A program made the translations under genes and the position numbers. The notes under the pieces were generated by a model, which ran no database searches, was not told where the DNA came from, and saw only the letters and a program-made list of their open reading frames with translations. Shown piece by piece: positions 53,179-63,195 of a stretch of DNA of 64,000 bases. Origin of the DNA: G963665975 sp963665975 (GTDB taxonomy: Bacteria; Bacteroidota; Rhodothermia; Rhodothermales; Bin80); NCBI GenBank assembly GCA_963665975.1, contig OY762508.1, positions 930,001 to 994,000 on the forward strand. Direction: 5' to 3'. Every line of letters starts with the position of its first letter. Positions within the stretch are counted from its first letter, which is position 1.

Positions 53179-54246
53179 ATGGTATATAGTATCATCATGG
53201 CTGGCGGCATCGGGAGCCGCTTCTGGCCCCGAAGCCGTGAGGCCTTCCCCAAGCAGTTCCTGAATGTCTTTGACGATGCGTCGCTCCTGCATCATACGCT
53301 TCGCCGGATGAAAGGGCTCATCCCACCCGAGCGTACCTTCGTGATCACCCATGAACGATACGAGGAACTGTCATACGCACAACTTCCCGAACTGCCCGCG
53401 AAACACGTTCTTACCGAACCCATCAGCCGCAATACGGCACCGTGCATCGCCTATGCGGCTGTGCGACTGCTAAAGGAGGACCCCGATGCGTTGATGGTCG
53501 TGCTACCCGCCGACCACCTGATCAGAAGTGTTCCCCAGTTTCACGATGTCCTCCGGGTGGCAATCGAAGCAGCCAGGGAGCCCGGTGCACTGATTACGAT
53601 CGGGATTAAACCGACACACCCGGACACAGGCTACGGCTACATACAATTCGATGGCCACACAGAAGGCGAATTGCGCTCGTATCCCGTTCGTACGTTTGCA
53701 GAAAAGCCGAACGTGGCGACGGCGGAGCGCTTCCTGGATTCCGGTGACTTCTTGTGGAACAGCGGAATATTCATCTGGCGCGCAGACACGATCCTGCACC
53801 AGCTACGCAAGCACCTGCCCAAGGTCTTTGCAGCGTTCAAGAATCTGGGCGACGCCATTGGCTCAAAAGGGGAAGCCGACGCTGTGCGGCGAGCCTATCG
53901 CAAAAGCCCGCGCATATCGATTGACTATGGAGTCATGGAACAGGCGGATAAAGTCTTCGTCGTGCCTGGCAGCTTTGGCTGGAGTGATATTGGTGACTGG
54001 CGGGCCGTCTACGACCTCAGCGAGAAAGACGCGCACGGCAACGTGCTGCAGAACACCGTCATCATGCACGACTCCAGCCGATGCTTTGTGCGCGCAGACT
54101 CACGACTAGTCGTACTTGTGGGCATTCACGACGCCGTGGTCGTCGACACCGAAGACGCCGTCCTTATCTGTCACCGCGAAAGCACACAGCAGGTGCGCAA
54201 TGTAGTCGAATACATGCACGCCCACCAATTGGAGGAGTATGTCTGA
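53179..54246 (+). CDS. manC: Mannose-1-phosphate guanylyltransferase
   Basis: A 355-residue cytosolic nucleotidyltransferase making GDP-mannose from GTP and mannose 1-phosphate. The signature MAGGIGSRFWPRSREAFPKQ opens the protein; VLPADHLI, GIKPTHPDTGYGYIQ, TFAEKP, FLWNSGIFIWRA, ISIDYGVMEQ and SFGWSDIGDWRA follow in the usual order. It lacks the C-terminal phosphomannose isomerase domain found in the bifunctional ManC/AlgA enzymes, so isomerase must be encoded elsewhere. The open frame extends 57 codons upstream of the ATG at 53179, but that part has no conservation and crosses the divergent promoter region with ugd. Confidence 0.94.
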   Translation: MVYSIIMAGGIGSRFWPRSREAFPKQFLNVFDDASLLHHTLRRMKGLIPPERTFVITHERYEELSYAQLPELPAKHVLTEPISRNTAPCIAYAAVRLLKEDPDALMVVLPADHLIRSVPQFHDVLRVAIEAAREPGALITIGIKPTHPDTGYGYIQFDGHTEGELRSYPVRTFAEKPNVATAERFLDSGDFLWNSGIFIWRADTILHQLRKHLPKVFAAFKNLGDAIGSKGEADAVRRAYRKSPRISIDYGVMEQADKVFVVPGSFGWSDIGDWRAVYDLSEKDAHGNVLQNTVIMHDSSRCFVRADSRLVVLVGIHDAVVVDTEDAVLICHRESTQQVRNVVEYMHAHQLEEYV

Positions 54247-54611
54247 TCGCATCATTCTTACTCACAGTATATTCACCGGCCAACTGAACCCGTTCCGCCG
54301 ATACGATAGTAGTGTTATGCAACAATCATCGACTCTTCGGTCTTGGTGTTGACCGGAACGTCATTATGCCGCGAGCTTCAATCAAGCGCACTCGCCCCGA
54401 CCCCGCGCCGGGCGGCGCAAGGCAACAATATCCACCTTCCCGTGCAAGCCGCTTCCCACCTGATTGCTGGCGACCTGCGGGGCTTCTGATGCGCCCCTGC
54501 TTCCAGCAGGATGACCGAAACCAGGACCACCGATCCGCCTATGTGTAAGGCGAAATACCTCACTACTATGTTTTGCGACGGACTGCTCTGTCCGCGAAAT
54601 GCCCAGCTACC
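54247..54611. other. Intergenic region before the efflux operon, nothing recognised
   Basis: About 365 bases between manC and the TolC-like gene. Frames on both strands give no family-like translation. It must hold the efflux operon promoter; no operator palindrome or adjacent regulator gene was seen. Confidence 0.35.
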
Positions 54612-56255
54612 ATGTATGACCGCACAATAGCCGTACTCTGTCAAGCCCTGTGTCTGGCCTGCCTGTTGGCAGTCTCGCATCCTGCATATGCGCAGGACAC
54701 GCTGTTCGAGCCGCGCTCTGAGCCTGTTACGCTAACACTTGACGAGGCAATACAGATCGCTCTGGTCAACAACTACGCGCTCCAGTCCTTGCGGATCGAC
54801 AGCGAAGCCGTACGTGCGCAGGTAAATGACGCGTATAGCTCAATTATGCCAAAAGTAGATGCCTCCGGCGGCTACACGCGCAATTTGCAGTCGGCCAACC
54901 CATTTGCCGGTAGTCAGGCCGGCGATTTGTTTTCTGGCTTCGCCTTCATTGGCTGGCTTGCCTACAACGAAGATGCGCGCACGGATACTGATCCGACGAC
55001 GATACCCATTGCCTTTGGCGAGTACGATGATCGTCTCAAAGCGGGTCTGGAAAATGCCAACATCTCCGTAGACGGAGGCGCGAATCCATTTGCTGTTGCG
55101 AATCAGTTTCGTTCGTCCATTAATATAAGCCAGCGCATTTTCAACGGCGCTGCCGTGCCGGGCATCAAAGCTGTAAGGCGCCTTGAGCGTGCGTTCGCCG
55201 AGGGACTGGATCGACAAGAGCAGGTTCTCACCAACCAGGTCCGACAGGCATTCTACCAGACACTACTGCAGCAGGAGCAAACCAAAGTAACTGCGCAGAG
55301 CGTCGTGCGTGCTGCGCGCACCTCGCAGGAAGCGGCACGGCGTGTCGCCCAGGGCGTAGCCCCGAAGTATCAACGTCTCAGTGCCGAAGTAGCGCTTGCA
55401 AACCTGGAATCGCGCCTCGTGGAGCACGAAAACAAGAACGCAGAGGCCCTTGACAACCTGAAATATCTGGTCGGAATCCCCGTAGAGCAGGCCGTGAACC
55501 TGCGTGGGGCGCTCGAGATCGAGGAAGACTCGCCGTACATGATGATTTCTGCACAGGACGCCGTTGCGGCAGCCTTCGAGCGTCGCCCCGATCTCGAACA
55601 AGCTCGGCTGACATGGCAGATGAACCAGTTGCTACTGCAAGTACAGAAAGCGAGCTATCTACCTGACGTATCGGCGTTTGCCAACTTCACTTATACCGGC
55701 AGCGTGCCAGACGACCGGGCGTTCTCGATAACCGACGAAGACGATCCGTTTACGTTCACTTCCGGGCGTAACGACTTCTTTAGTACGGCTTACTGGCAGC
55801 CAGCAATCAACGTAGGGTTTAACCTTACATGGACGATTTTCGATGGTTTCCACACCTCTGCCATTGTGCAACAGCAGAGGGTTGCAGTGACCAAGTCTGA
55901 CCTGGAGATCAAGCGGCTCGTGCAAGCGATCCGCCTCGAGGTAGAAATGGCGCTTCGAAATCTCAATGGCGCGCGCCAGTTGATCGCGAGTCAGAAAAAG
56001 AACGTCGCCAATGCAGAGCTCAGCTATTCCTACGCGAAATCTCGCTTGGCCGAAGGCGTTGCCACTCCCCTGGAGGAGCGTAATGCCTCAGATCAGCTGG
56101 ACCAAAGCCGAATCAACTACCTCCAGGCAGTCTACGGCTACCTGGTGGCTCAGAGCGCATTTGAGGTCGCTATCGGCATTCCACTCGGCGACCAGACCAA
56201 TATGCAACTTACCCACAACCAGCCCTCCCCCCACCAAGTAATTTATCAACGATGA
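54612..56255 (+). CDS. TolC-family outer-membrane efflux protein
   Basis: A 547-residue outer-membrane channel component of a tripartite pump. Signal peptide CLACLLAVSHPAYAQ precedes LTLDEAIQIALVNNYALQSL, the entry motif of the outer-membrane efflux protein domain. Two internally related helical hairpins follow (LRIDSEAVRAQVNDAYSSIM; QKKNVANAELSYSYAKSRLA; EGVATPLEERNASDQLDQSR), with beta-strand regions between them. An Ala/Gly/Asp-rich segment between residues 60 and 150 enlarges the first extracellular strand region. It overlaps the membrane-fusion protein gene by four bases, making it the first gene of the efflux operon. Confidence 0.93.
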   Translation: MYDRTIAVLCQALCLACLLAVSHPAYAQDTLFEPRSEPVTLTLDEAIQIALVNNYALQSLRIDSEAVRAQVNDAYSSIMPKVDASGGYTRNLQSANPFAGSQAGDLFSGFAFIGWLAYNEDARTDTDPTTIPIAFGEYDDRLKAGLENANISVDGGANPFAVANQFRSSINISQRIFNGAAVPGIKAVRRLERAFAEGLDRQEQVLTNQVRQAFYQTLLQQEQTKVTAQSVVRAARTSQEAARRVAQGVAPKYQRLSAEVALANLESRLVEHENKNAEALDNLKYLVGIPVEQAVNLRGALEIEEDSPYMMISAQDAVAAAFERRPDLEQARLTWQMNQLLLQVQKASYLPDVSAFANFTYTGSVPDDRAFSITDEDDPFTFTSGRNDFFSTAYWQPAINVGFNLTWTIFDGFHTSAIVQQQRVAVTKSDLEIKRLVQAIRLEVEMALRNLNGARQLIASQKKNVANAELSYSYAKSRLAEGVATPLEERNASDQLDQSRINYLQAVYGYLVAQSAFEVAIGIPLGDQTNMQLTHNQPSPHQVIYQR

Positions 56256-57409
56256 AAATGACTCTGATGAAGAATCTATCGCTGGTAGGTATTGCCGTGA
56301 CTGCGCTTATTGCCGCAGGATGCGGTGGGGCCGACGGGGTGGACACCACTGACGAAGCGCTTGCCACCACCGAAAGTGTGCGCAAAATCCGGGTGGAAAC
56401 GTTGCACCTAAAGCCTGGCGTGTTTAAAGACGTGATCGAACTTACGGGCACAGTTGAAGCCATCAATGACGCCACGCTATCCGCGCAGTCGGCAGGCACC
56501 GTCGAAATGCTCGCCCCGCTCGGCAGACGTGTAGATCGCGGTGTGGTCGTAGCCCAACTCGATCAGGACCTTGTCAGCGCCGCATATATCCAGGCAGAAG
56601 CATCCCTCGAAAACGCTCTTGCCGGGCTCGAACTCGCCGAGGACAACTATCGACGCCAGGAACCGCTATTCCGGGATTCCATCATCAGCGCCCTGGAATT
56701 CCAGGGCGCACGCACGCAGCGACAGCAGGCCAGGGCCGTCACCCGAGAGGCCGAGGCTCGAAAGCTTCAGATGGAAAAGCAACGTGACAACACAGTCATC
56801 CGGGCCCCTTTCGAGGGTAGCGTCGAAGCGCACATGGTTGAACAGGGCGAGCAGGTCTCGCCTGGTATGCCGATCCTCCGCATAGTGAATGCCCGCGAGG
56901 TCAAGGTACGGGTCGGCGTTCCCGAAGTGTATGCCGGGGACATCCGGATTGGGACCGAAGCCATGTTTGGGTTCACTGCCTACGGTGGCGCCCAGAAACC
57001 CGGGAGGGTGATATTCGCTGGTAGCGCAATTCACCCGGACAGCCGCACGTTCGTCGTTGAAGCACGCGTGGACAATAACGATGGACGGCTGAAGCCCGCC
57101 ATGATTGCGCAGGTCTTCGTCACGCGCGAGCAGTTGGACAGTGCACTGGTCGTCCCACGATCCGCCGTTGTCCGGGATGAAGATGGGAACAGCGTCTTTG
57201 TCATTGGTGAAGAGAACGACTTGCTGCGTGCCCGGCCGCGCAGGGTATCGCTGGGCGCCGCCTACGAAGGGCAGGTCCTGGTGGAAACGGGACTCGAACC
57301 CGGCATGGAGGTTGTCATACTTGGCCAGAACACCATTACAGACGGAGATGCAGTCGAAGTCGTGGAACGTTTTTCGGGACTCGATTCAAAGGGAGTGCCC
57401 ATCAGGTAG
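56252..57409 (+). CDS. RND efflux membrane-fusion lipoprotein (HlyD/AcrA type)
   Basis: A 385-residue periplasmic adaptor. The N-terminus (VGIAVTALIAAGCGG) is a lipoprotein signal with Cys24 as the lipid attachment site. The split lipoyl domain is visible as GTVEMLAPLGRRVDRGVVVA and VIRAPFEGSVEAHMVEQGEQ, separated by a coiled-coil hairpin (LENALAGLELAEDNYRRQEP). A beta-barrel domain (VRVGVPEVYAGDIRIGTE) and membrane-proximal domain (VVPRSAVVRDEDGNSVFVIG) follow. It links the RND pump to the TolC-like channel. Its ATG overlaps the tolC-like stop, and the pump gene follows 45 bases later. Confidence 0.94.
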   Translation: MKMTLMKNLSLVGIAVTALIAAGCGGADGVDTTDEALATTESVRKIRVETLHLKPGVFKDVIELTGTVEAINDATLSAQSAGTVEMLAPLGRRVDRGVVVAQLDQDLVSAAYIQAEASLENALAGLELAEDNYRRQEPLFRDSIISALEFQGARTQRQQARAVTREAEARKLQMEKQRDNTVIRAPFEGSVEAHMVEQGEQVSPGMPILRIVNAREVKVRVGVPEVYAGDIRIGTEAMFGFTAYGGAQKPGRVIFAGSAIHPDSRTFVVEARVDNNDGRLKPAMIAQVFVTREQLDSALVVPRSAVVRDEDGNSVFVIGEENDLLRARPRRVSLGAAYEGQVLVETGLEPGMEVVILGQNTITDGDAVEVVERFSGLDSKGVPIR

Positions 57410-57454
57410 TCCCGCAGTTTTCCGAGTTCCAGTGCACAGGCATAGCATGCGCCC

Positions 57455-60400
57455 ATGAAAATTACCAATCTCGCCATACGATACCGTCCGAGTATCGCCA
57501 TTCTGACGATTCTGCTGACGCTGGGGGGCCTGACAAGCTATGTCACCATTCCGAAGGAATCGTTCCCCTCTATCGAAATCCCGAACATTGTCGTCACCAC
57601 GATCTATCCCGGCGCCAGCCCAGACGACATAGAATCGCTGCTTACCGAGCCGATTGAACGAGAGATCCAGAGTGTAAACGGCATAAAGGAAATTCGCTCG
57701 ACCTCCGTCGAAGGCGTTTCGACCGTCATCGTAGAGTTCACGCCGGACGTGTCGATGGACGACGCCCTCCAAAAGGTGCGTTACAAGGTCGACGTCGCGA
57801 AGGCTGAATTGCCCGACGATGTGGAAGAGCCGGTCGTAAGCGAGATCGACCTGCAAGAGTTTCCCATCATGAATATCAACATGGCTGCGCCATATTCCCT
57901 GGCGCGCCTGAAGACTGTGGCGGAAGATCTCGCCGAAGAGCTTGAAACCATTCCGACTGTTCTGGAAGTACCCGTAGTTGGCGGCCTGGAACGCGAAGTA
58001 AAAGTCGATATTGACCTTCACGCGCTGCAGGGCTACGGTCTTACCTTTGACGACGTCATCGAGACTATTCAGACAGAAAACACAAGCATTCCGGGTGGTT
58101 CGATAAACGTGGATCGTCTGAACTATCTCGTCCGGGTCGATGGCGCATTCGACGACCCGGAGGAGGATATTAGCAACTTGGTCATCGCAAGTCCGGATGC
58201 GCGACCCGTATACATCCGCGACGTGGCCAATGTGGAATTCGGCTACCAGTCCCGATCCAGCTACGCTCGCCTTCGGGTGCTGCAACTGGAGGAGGGACGC
58301 CGGCTTATCCAGTTGCCGGAAGAGGAGACGGGCACCATGCCGGTAGTGACGCTGAACGTCAAGAAGCGGTCCGGCGCCAACATTCTGGAGACCGCAGACG
58401 AAATCCGTGCGGTCCTCGACGACTTCGAGATGCCCGCAGGGACGCGGATTGTTATCACGGGAGATTTCAGCGAACAGGTGTTGACGTTTGTCAAGGACTT
58501 GGAAAACAATATTATCAGTGGTCTGATTTTCGTCGTCCTTGTGCTGCTCTTCTTCCTCGGTGTGCGCAATGCCATTTTGGTCGGCATCGCGATCCCTTTA
58601 TCGATGTTCCTGTCTTTCATCGTGTTGCAGGTTATGGGACAGGATCTGAACTTCGTCATTCTGTTCTCGCTGATCATCGCCCTCGGGATGCTGGTCGACA
58701 ATGCCGTGGTCATCGTCGAAAACATCTTCCGATACCGCGAACTGGGACACAGTCGCTTTGAGGCGGCGCGCAAGGGAACCGCGGAGGTGGGAAGAGCGGT
58801 CGTCGCCTCTACCGCGACCACCGTGGCCGTATTCATCCCGATGTTGTTCTGGCCAGGCCTTATTGGCGAGTTCATGGGCTTCTTGCCTCTCACACTAATA
58901 GTCACGCTATCGTGCTCACTCTTTGTCGCGATCATCATAAACCCCGTGATTACGGGCTTCTTCGTGCGCCTCGATAGCGAAAAGGTCCCTGCTCGGCCAA
59001 AGATCGCTCGCCGCCTAGCAATGCTGACGTTGCTGATCCTGGGACTCATTCTCGGGTTTACGAATTGGAAGACGCTCGTCGTAGTGCTCGTCTCAATCCC
59101 GATTCTGTGGGCAATCCAAACGCGCATCTTCAATCCCGTGGCGCGCAATTTCGTGCAAACCGGACTACCACGACTATTGGTCCACTACCGGGCCTTTCTG
59201 GGCCGTATGTTATCGCGCGATTATGGAGATGACGAGCCGGTCTTCGCACACCGGCTATTCTGGATGATCTCCGGGACCGTTGGCCTTGTCGGATGCGTGC
59301 TCGTCGGTATCGGCATAAATATTCCCGGACCCGGCGGGCAACCGATGGCGGGTCTCGGAGGCGTTATGCTGTTCGTTGCCGCCCCGCTACCGATCCTGCT
59401 TCTCATTAAGACGAAAAACGCGCACCTCCGTAATACTTACGCGCTGGGCGCATTCACGCTAGGTATGACGCTTCTCATTGCCGGCGGATTAGTCACCAGT
59501 CTGGCTGGGCTGCCGGCAGGATTGGTTATGCTATTGCCGGGAGGGCTCCTCCTTGTTTCCGGGCTCTTGACCATACTCTTCCACTCACTGGAAACCGTCT
59601 ATTTGGGAGGCCGAACAAGCGTCAAGGCCGGCCTCCTGTTCGCCGCCGTGGTAATCACCGTACTTCTTTTAATGACGCTGGCGCGCGAAGTGGCATTTTC
59701 GACAATGGTCACCCTGATTATGCTGCCCGTGGTCATCATTGTCGTTGGGCTGTTGGGCGTGCTACTTAACGGGCGCATTTTTGCTCACCGCACGCGGCTA
59801 CTCTTGACAGACAACCGCGCCAGACTGCTGACCGGCACGCTGGGAGGCCTGTTCGCCATTCTGGGACTGTATGCTAGCGCGCCCACCGGTGTGGAATTCT
59901 TTCCGGACACCGATCCTACCCTGGTCAACATCACGCTGGAAGCGCCACTGGGCACTAATGTTGACGAGACCAATCGCGTGGCCGGAGAGGCGCAGGCGCG
60001 CGTGAACGCGCTCCTGGAGGCGAATGCTGATGACCGGCGCAACGTGAAGAATATGCTAGTTAACGTTGGCGTGGGAGGAGACGCGATGTTTGGGGGCGGC
60101 GCAACCGGATCCGAGAGTTCCGTCTTGACGCTGAACATGATCGACTATGCTGATCGGCCCGTGCCCAGCCTTGGCACGATGACGCGCTTGCGCGAACAGA
60201 TTCAAGGGATTCCGGGCATTGTAATCGACTTTGAACGCGACGCCCCGGGTCCGCCCGTTGGCGCACCCGTCAACATTGAAATCTCTGGCAAAGATTTTGC
60301 CGAAATCACCCGTATCACCAATGAGGTGCGTCAGCTGCTTGAGGATGCCGCCGCCACGGGGCAAATTCCTGGCCTCGTAGACATCACGGACAACCTCAGT

Positions 60401-61495
60401 TCAGGCCGTCCCGAGTTGCACGTGCAGATTGACCGCGAGCGCGCCGCGCGGTTCGGTCTCAGCACGCAGAAAATTGCCAGAACAGTGCGGGCCGCCATCA
60501 ACGGTTTTGAGGCCAGCAAGTATCGCACGGGCAAGGACGAATACAATATCATTGTGCGTCTGGAGCAGGGGCAGCGCGAGAGCCTGGACACGGTCGAAAA
60601 AATGACCATTGAGCACGAGGGATCCCGGATCCCGATTACTGCCGTGGCCAACCTGGAAATTGCAGGCGGGCTCGGATCCATCACGCGCCTTGACCTGCAG
60701 CAGGTCGCCCAGGTCATGGCTGACGTATCACCAGGATTCAACAGTGCAGCCGTACTCGCCCAGGTCCAACAATATCTTGATCCCTATGAGCAGGAATTGC
60801 CTGAGGGTTACACGATGGCATATACGGGCGAAAACGAAGAGCAAGCAGCGGCCTTCGGCTTCCTGTTTACCGCGCTTCTGATCGGCGTGGCTGGAATCTC
60901 CATGATCATGATTGCCCAGTTTAACAGCGTGACTACGCCGTTCATCATCATGGTCGCTGTCGGATTGAGCCTCATCGGCGTGCTGCTCGGCCTGATCTTG
61001 ACACGGACGGCGTTCGGTCTGATGACCTTTATCGGCGTGATCAGTCTGGCGGGCATCGTGGTCAATAACAACATAGTCCTTATCGACTACATTCAGCAAC
61101 TCCGTGACCGCGGACTGGAAAAGACTGCCGCGATAATTGAGGGCGGCGCCACGAGGCTGCGACCTGTCGTGCTCACCGTACTGACAACCATCATCGGCCT
61201 GGTGCCGCTGACGTTCGGCATCAACATTGATTTCGTGGGGCTGCTCACGGATTTTGCCCCCAACCTGCAGTTCGGATCCGAAAACACCCAGTTTTGGGGC
61301 GCCATGGGGACTTCCATTATCAGCGGTCTCATCTTCGCCACGTTTTTGACCCTCGTTATCGTTCCGGTGATGTATTCGGTCTTTGAGTCGCTGACTACGA
61401 CTATTGGAACTGCATTGCGCTCCAAAGCGCCCGATACTGCAGCGGCGGGTGCACGTGTCGTCCTTACCGCGTCTGAGGATCCGGGGGACCTATGA
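57455..61495 (+). CDS. RND efflux pump (HAE1-like) with an expanded central membrane region
   Basis: A 1346-residue inner-membrane pump, about 300 residues longer than usual RND exporters. The first half is normal: helix 1 (PSIAILTILLTLGGLTSYVT), the porter domain, and helix 4 with LVDNAVVIVENIF. After helix 6 (IINPVITGFFV, near residue 500) where 60-70 residues normally lead to helix 7, there are about 300 residues with about eight extra hydrophobic segments, before helix 7 (LGGLFAILGLYASAPTGVEF). The second half is standard, with GIVVNNNIVLIDYIQQ. The usual lysine of helix 10 is asparagine here and helix 4 has one aspartate, so coupling residues differ from AcrB. Substrate unknown. Confidence 0.92.
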   Translation: MKITNLAIRYRPSIAILTILLTLGGLTSYVTIPKESFPSIEIPNIVVTTIYPGASPDDIESLLTEPIEREIQSVNGIKEIRSTSVEGVSTVIVEFTPDVSMDDALQKVRYKVDVAKAELPDDVEEPVVSEIDLQEFPIMNINMAAPYSLARLKTVAEDLAEELETIPTVLEVPVVGGLEREVKVDIDLHALQGYGLTFDDVIETIQTENTSIPGGSINVDRLNYLVRVDGAFDDPEEDISNLVIASPDARPVYIRDVANVEFGYQSRSSYARLRVLQLEEGRRLIQLPEEETGTMPVVTLNVKKRSGANILETADEIRAVLDDFEMPAGTRIVITGDFSEQVLTFVKDLENNIISGLIFVVLVLLFFLGVRNAILVGIAIPLSMFLSFIVLQVMGQDLNFVILFSLIIALGMLVDNAVVIVENIFRYRELGHSRFEAARKGTAEVGRAVVASTATTVAVFIPMLFWPGLIGEFMGFLPLTLIVTLSCSLFVAIIINPVITGFFVRLDSEKVPARPKIARRLAMLTLLILGLILGFTNWKTLVVVLVSIPILWAIQTRIFNPVARNFVQTGLPRLLVHYRAFLGRMLSRDYGDDEPVFAHRLFWMISGTVGLVGCVLVGIGINIPGPGGQPMAGLGGVMLFVAAPLPILLLIKTKNAHLRNTYALGAFTLGMTLLIAGGLVTSLAGLPAGLVMLLPGGLLLVSGLLTILFHSLETVYLGGRTSVKAGLLFAAVVITVLLLMTLAREVAFSTMVTLIMLPVVIIVVGLLGVLLNGRIFAHRTRLLLTDNRARLLTGTLGGLFAILGLYASAPTGVEFFPDTDPTLVNITLEAPLGTNVDETNRVAGEAQARVNALLEANADDRRNVKNMLVNVGVGGDAMFGGGATGSESSVLTLNMIDYADRPVPSLGTMTRLREQIQGIPGIVIDFERDAPGPPVGAPVNIEISGKDFAEITRITNEVRQLLEDAAATGQIPGLVDITDNLSSGRPELHVQIDRERAARFGLSTQKIARTVRAAINGFEASKYRTGKDEYNIIVRLEQGQRESLDTVEKMTIEHEGSRIPITAVANLEIAGGLGSITRLDLQQVAQVMADVSPGFNSAAVLAQVQQYLDPYEQELPEGYTMAYTGENEEQAAAFGFLFTALLIGVAGISMIMIAQFNSVTTPFIIMVAVGLSLIGVLLGLILTRTAFGLMTFIGVISLAGIVVNNNIVLIDYIQQLRDRGLEKTAAIIEGGATRLRPVVLTVLTTIIGLVPLTFGINIDFVGLLTDFAPNLQFGSENTQFWGAMGTSIISGLIFATFLTLVIVPVMYSVFESLTTTIGTALRSKAPDTAAAGARVVLTASEDPGDL

Positions 61496-61514
61496 TCCCC
61501 AGACGGAGGCTGGC

Positions 61515-62984
61515 ATGAAGCACCTGGCCGATTTTCCGGACGCTCACCTGCGAATATTTGAACGGCCAGCCCTGCCGCCCGCAGACTCGATCCGGGATGT
61601 ATACCTAATCGGCATCTGCGGCACGGGCATGGGATCGCTTGCAGGACTCTTGCGGCAGGCCGGCTATCGAGTCCGCGGCTCCGACGCCGGTGTATATCCG
61701 CCGATGAGCACGCGCCTGGCTGCGCTGGGCATTCCGATCCACGAAGGATTTGACGCCGCCCATCTGGACCCTGCGCCGGATTTGGTCATCGTCGGCAATG
61801 CTTGCGTGCCCACGCACCCGGAAGCTGCCCATGCGCGCGAAATGGGCCTGCCTCAGCTGTCGCTGCCTGAAGCGCTGGCGCAGTTCTTTATCCGGCAACG
61901 ACGGTCACTCGTGGTTGCCGGCACCCATGGCAAGACTACGACGACGGGCATGCTCGTTCATCTATTTCGCGAGCAGGGCCTGAAACCGGGATTCCTTGTC
62001 GGCGGCGTAATGCGCGGCATGGATACCAGCTACGATGTCGGCGGAGGCCGCCATTTTATCGTCGAAGGCGACGAATATGACAGCGCCTATTTCGACAAGC
62101 AGCCCAAATTCATGCACTACCGGCCGACGAGCGCCATTGTCACGTCAATGGAATTCGATCATGCCGACATCTACGACGACCAGGACGATTACCGGGAGGC
62201 CTTCGAACGCTTCGTAGGCACCGTGGACTCTTCCGGCATACTCGCCTTATGGAACGAAAACCCTGCGGTACGCGCGTTGGCGGTGCATGCGACCGCACCT
62301 GTGCACAGCTTTGGCCTCGGGGAGCGTGCAGACATCGGCGCGGTGAACGTCCGACCCGCCCCGGGCGGCCAGCGCTTTGAGCTCCGCGTCTTCGGGGAGC
62401 CTGTGCATGACCTGTACCTTCCAATGAGTGGCCGCCACAATCTGCTAAACGCTCTCGCGGCCATCACCCTGGCTCTCGGTGAAGGACTCGAGGCGGCGGA
62501 CATCGGGGACACGCTCGCCACCTTCCAGGGAATGAAGCGGCGGCAGGAAATTCTGGGAGAAGTGGCAGGAGTCCTGATCGTGGATGACTTCGCGCACCAT
62601 CCCACCGCTGTCGCCGCCACCATCGGAGCCATCCGAGAGCGCTGGCGGGACCGCAGGCTGATAGCCATCTTCGAGCCGCGCAGCAATTCCAGTCGCCGGA
62701 AGGCGTTTGCAGCGCCCTATGCCAAAGCCTTCGACCTGGCTGATCATGCCCTGCTCAGCGCACCGCCATTTCGTCACAACGACGACCGCGCTCACTTCCT
62801 GGATCCTGCGCGCGTAGTGGACATGATTGAGTCGCGCGGTGTGCCGGCTGAAGTGTTTTCAGGTGCAGATCGGCTACTGCCTCACCTGCTCACACTCGTC
62901 CAGGCAGGCGATGTTGTCCTCATCATGAGTAATGGCGGCTTCGGAGGCCTCCAGCAGCGACTGCTCGATGCCCTGGCAGAATAG
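61515..62984 (+). CDS. mpl: UDP-N-acetylmuramate:L-alanyl-gamma-D-glutamyl-meso-diaminopimelate ligase
   Basis: A 489-residue cytosolic Mur-family ligase that reattaches the murein tripeptide to UDP-MurNAc during peptidoglycan recycling. The Rossmann motif YLIGICGTGMGSLAGLLRQA, ATP loop VVAGTHGKTTTTGMLVHLF, and ligase blocks EGDEYDSAYFDKQPKFMHYR, SMEFDHADIYDD, GRHNLLNALAAI and DDFAHHPTAVAATI are all present; the DEYDSAYFDKxPKF pattern identifies Mpl rather than MurC. The ATG at 61515 has a GGAGG seven bases before it; the frame extends upstream into the RND gene. It follows the RND gene by 19 bases and is probably co-transcribed with the pump. Confidence 0.95.
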   Translation: MKHLADFPDAHLRIFERPALPPADSIRDVYLIGICGTGMGSLAGLLRQAGYRVRGSDAGVYPPMSTRLAALGIPIHEGFDAAHLDPAPDLVIVGNACVPTHPEAAHAREMGLPQLSLPEALAQFFIRQRRSLVVAGTHGKTTTTGMLVHLFREQGLKPGFLVGGVMRGMDTSYDVGGGRHFIVEGDEYDSAYFDKQPKFMHYRPTSAIVTSMEFDHADIYDDQDDYREAFERFVGTVDSSGILALWNENPAVRALAVHATAPVHSFGLGERADIGAVNVRPAPGGQRFELRVFGEPVHDLYLPMSGRHNLLNALAAITLALGEGLEAADIGDTLATFQGMKRRQEILGEVAGVLIVDDFAHHPTAVAATIGAIRERWRDRRLIAIFEPRSNSSRRKAFAAPYAKAFDLADHALLSAPPFRHNDDRAHFLDPARVVDMIESRGVPAEVFSGADRLLPHLLTLVQAGDVVLIMSNGGFGGLQQRLLDALAE

Positions 62985-63195
62985 CGCTATCCTGATTACC
63001 CACGGGTTTATGTCTCGCCCTGTCATTGTGACGGAAGTGTAATCAGCACTGGTGCGCATAGCACCACGCAAGCTATTATTCGTTTTTTCCTAACTATGTC
63101 GACTCCGGCGTGTTCGTACCGGACAGGTATGCATTCCAAGCCAGAGGCCAGGCCGCTGGAGCACCTCGAACTACGTGTGGTCGACTCATCAATGA
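62985..63195. other. Intergenic region, nothing recognised
   Basis: About 210 bases after mpl, with a 590-base frame on the minus strand whose translation is arginine-rich and unlike any family. It borders the transposase scrap at 63196. Confidence 0.35.

Noticed and set aside
57280..57300. A GGGACTCGAACCC stretch resembling a tRNA T-arm
   Set aside because: It lies within the membrane-fusion protein coding sequence, and no acceptor, D or anticodon arm surrounds it.
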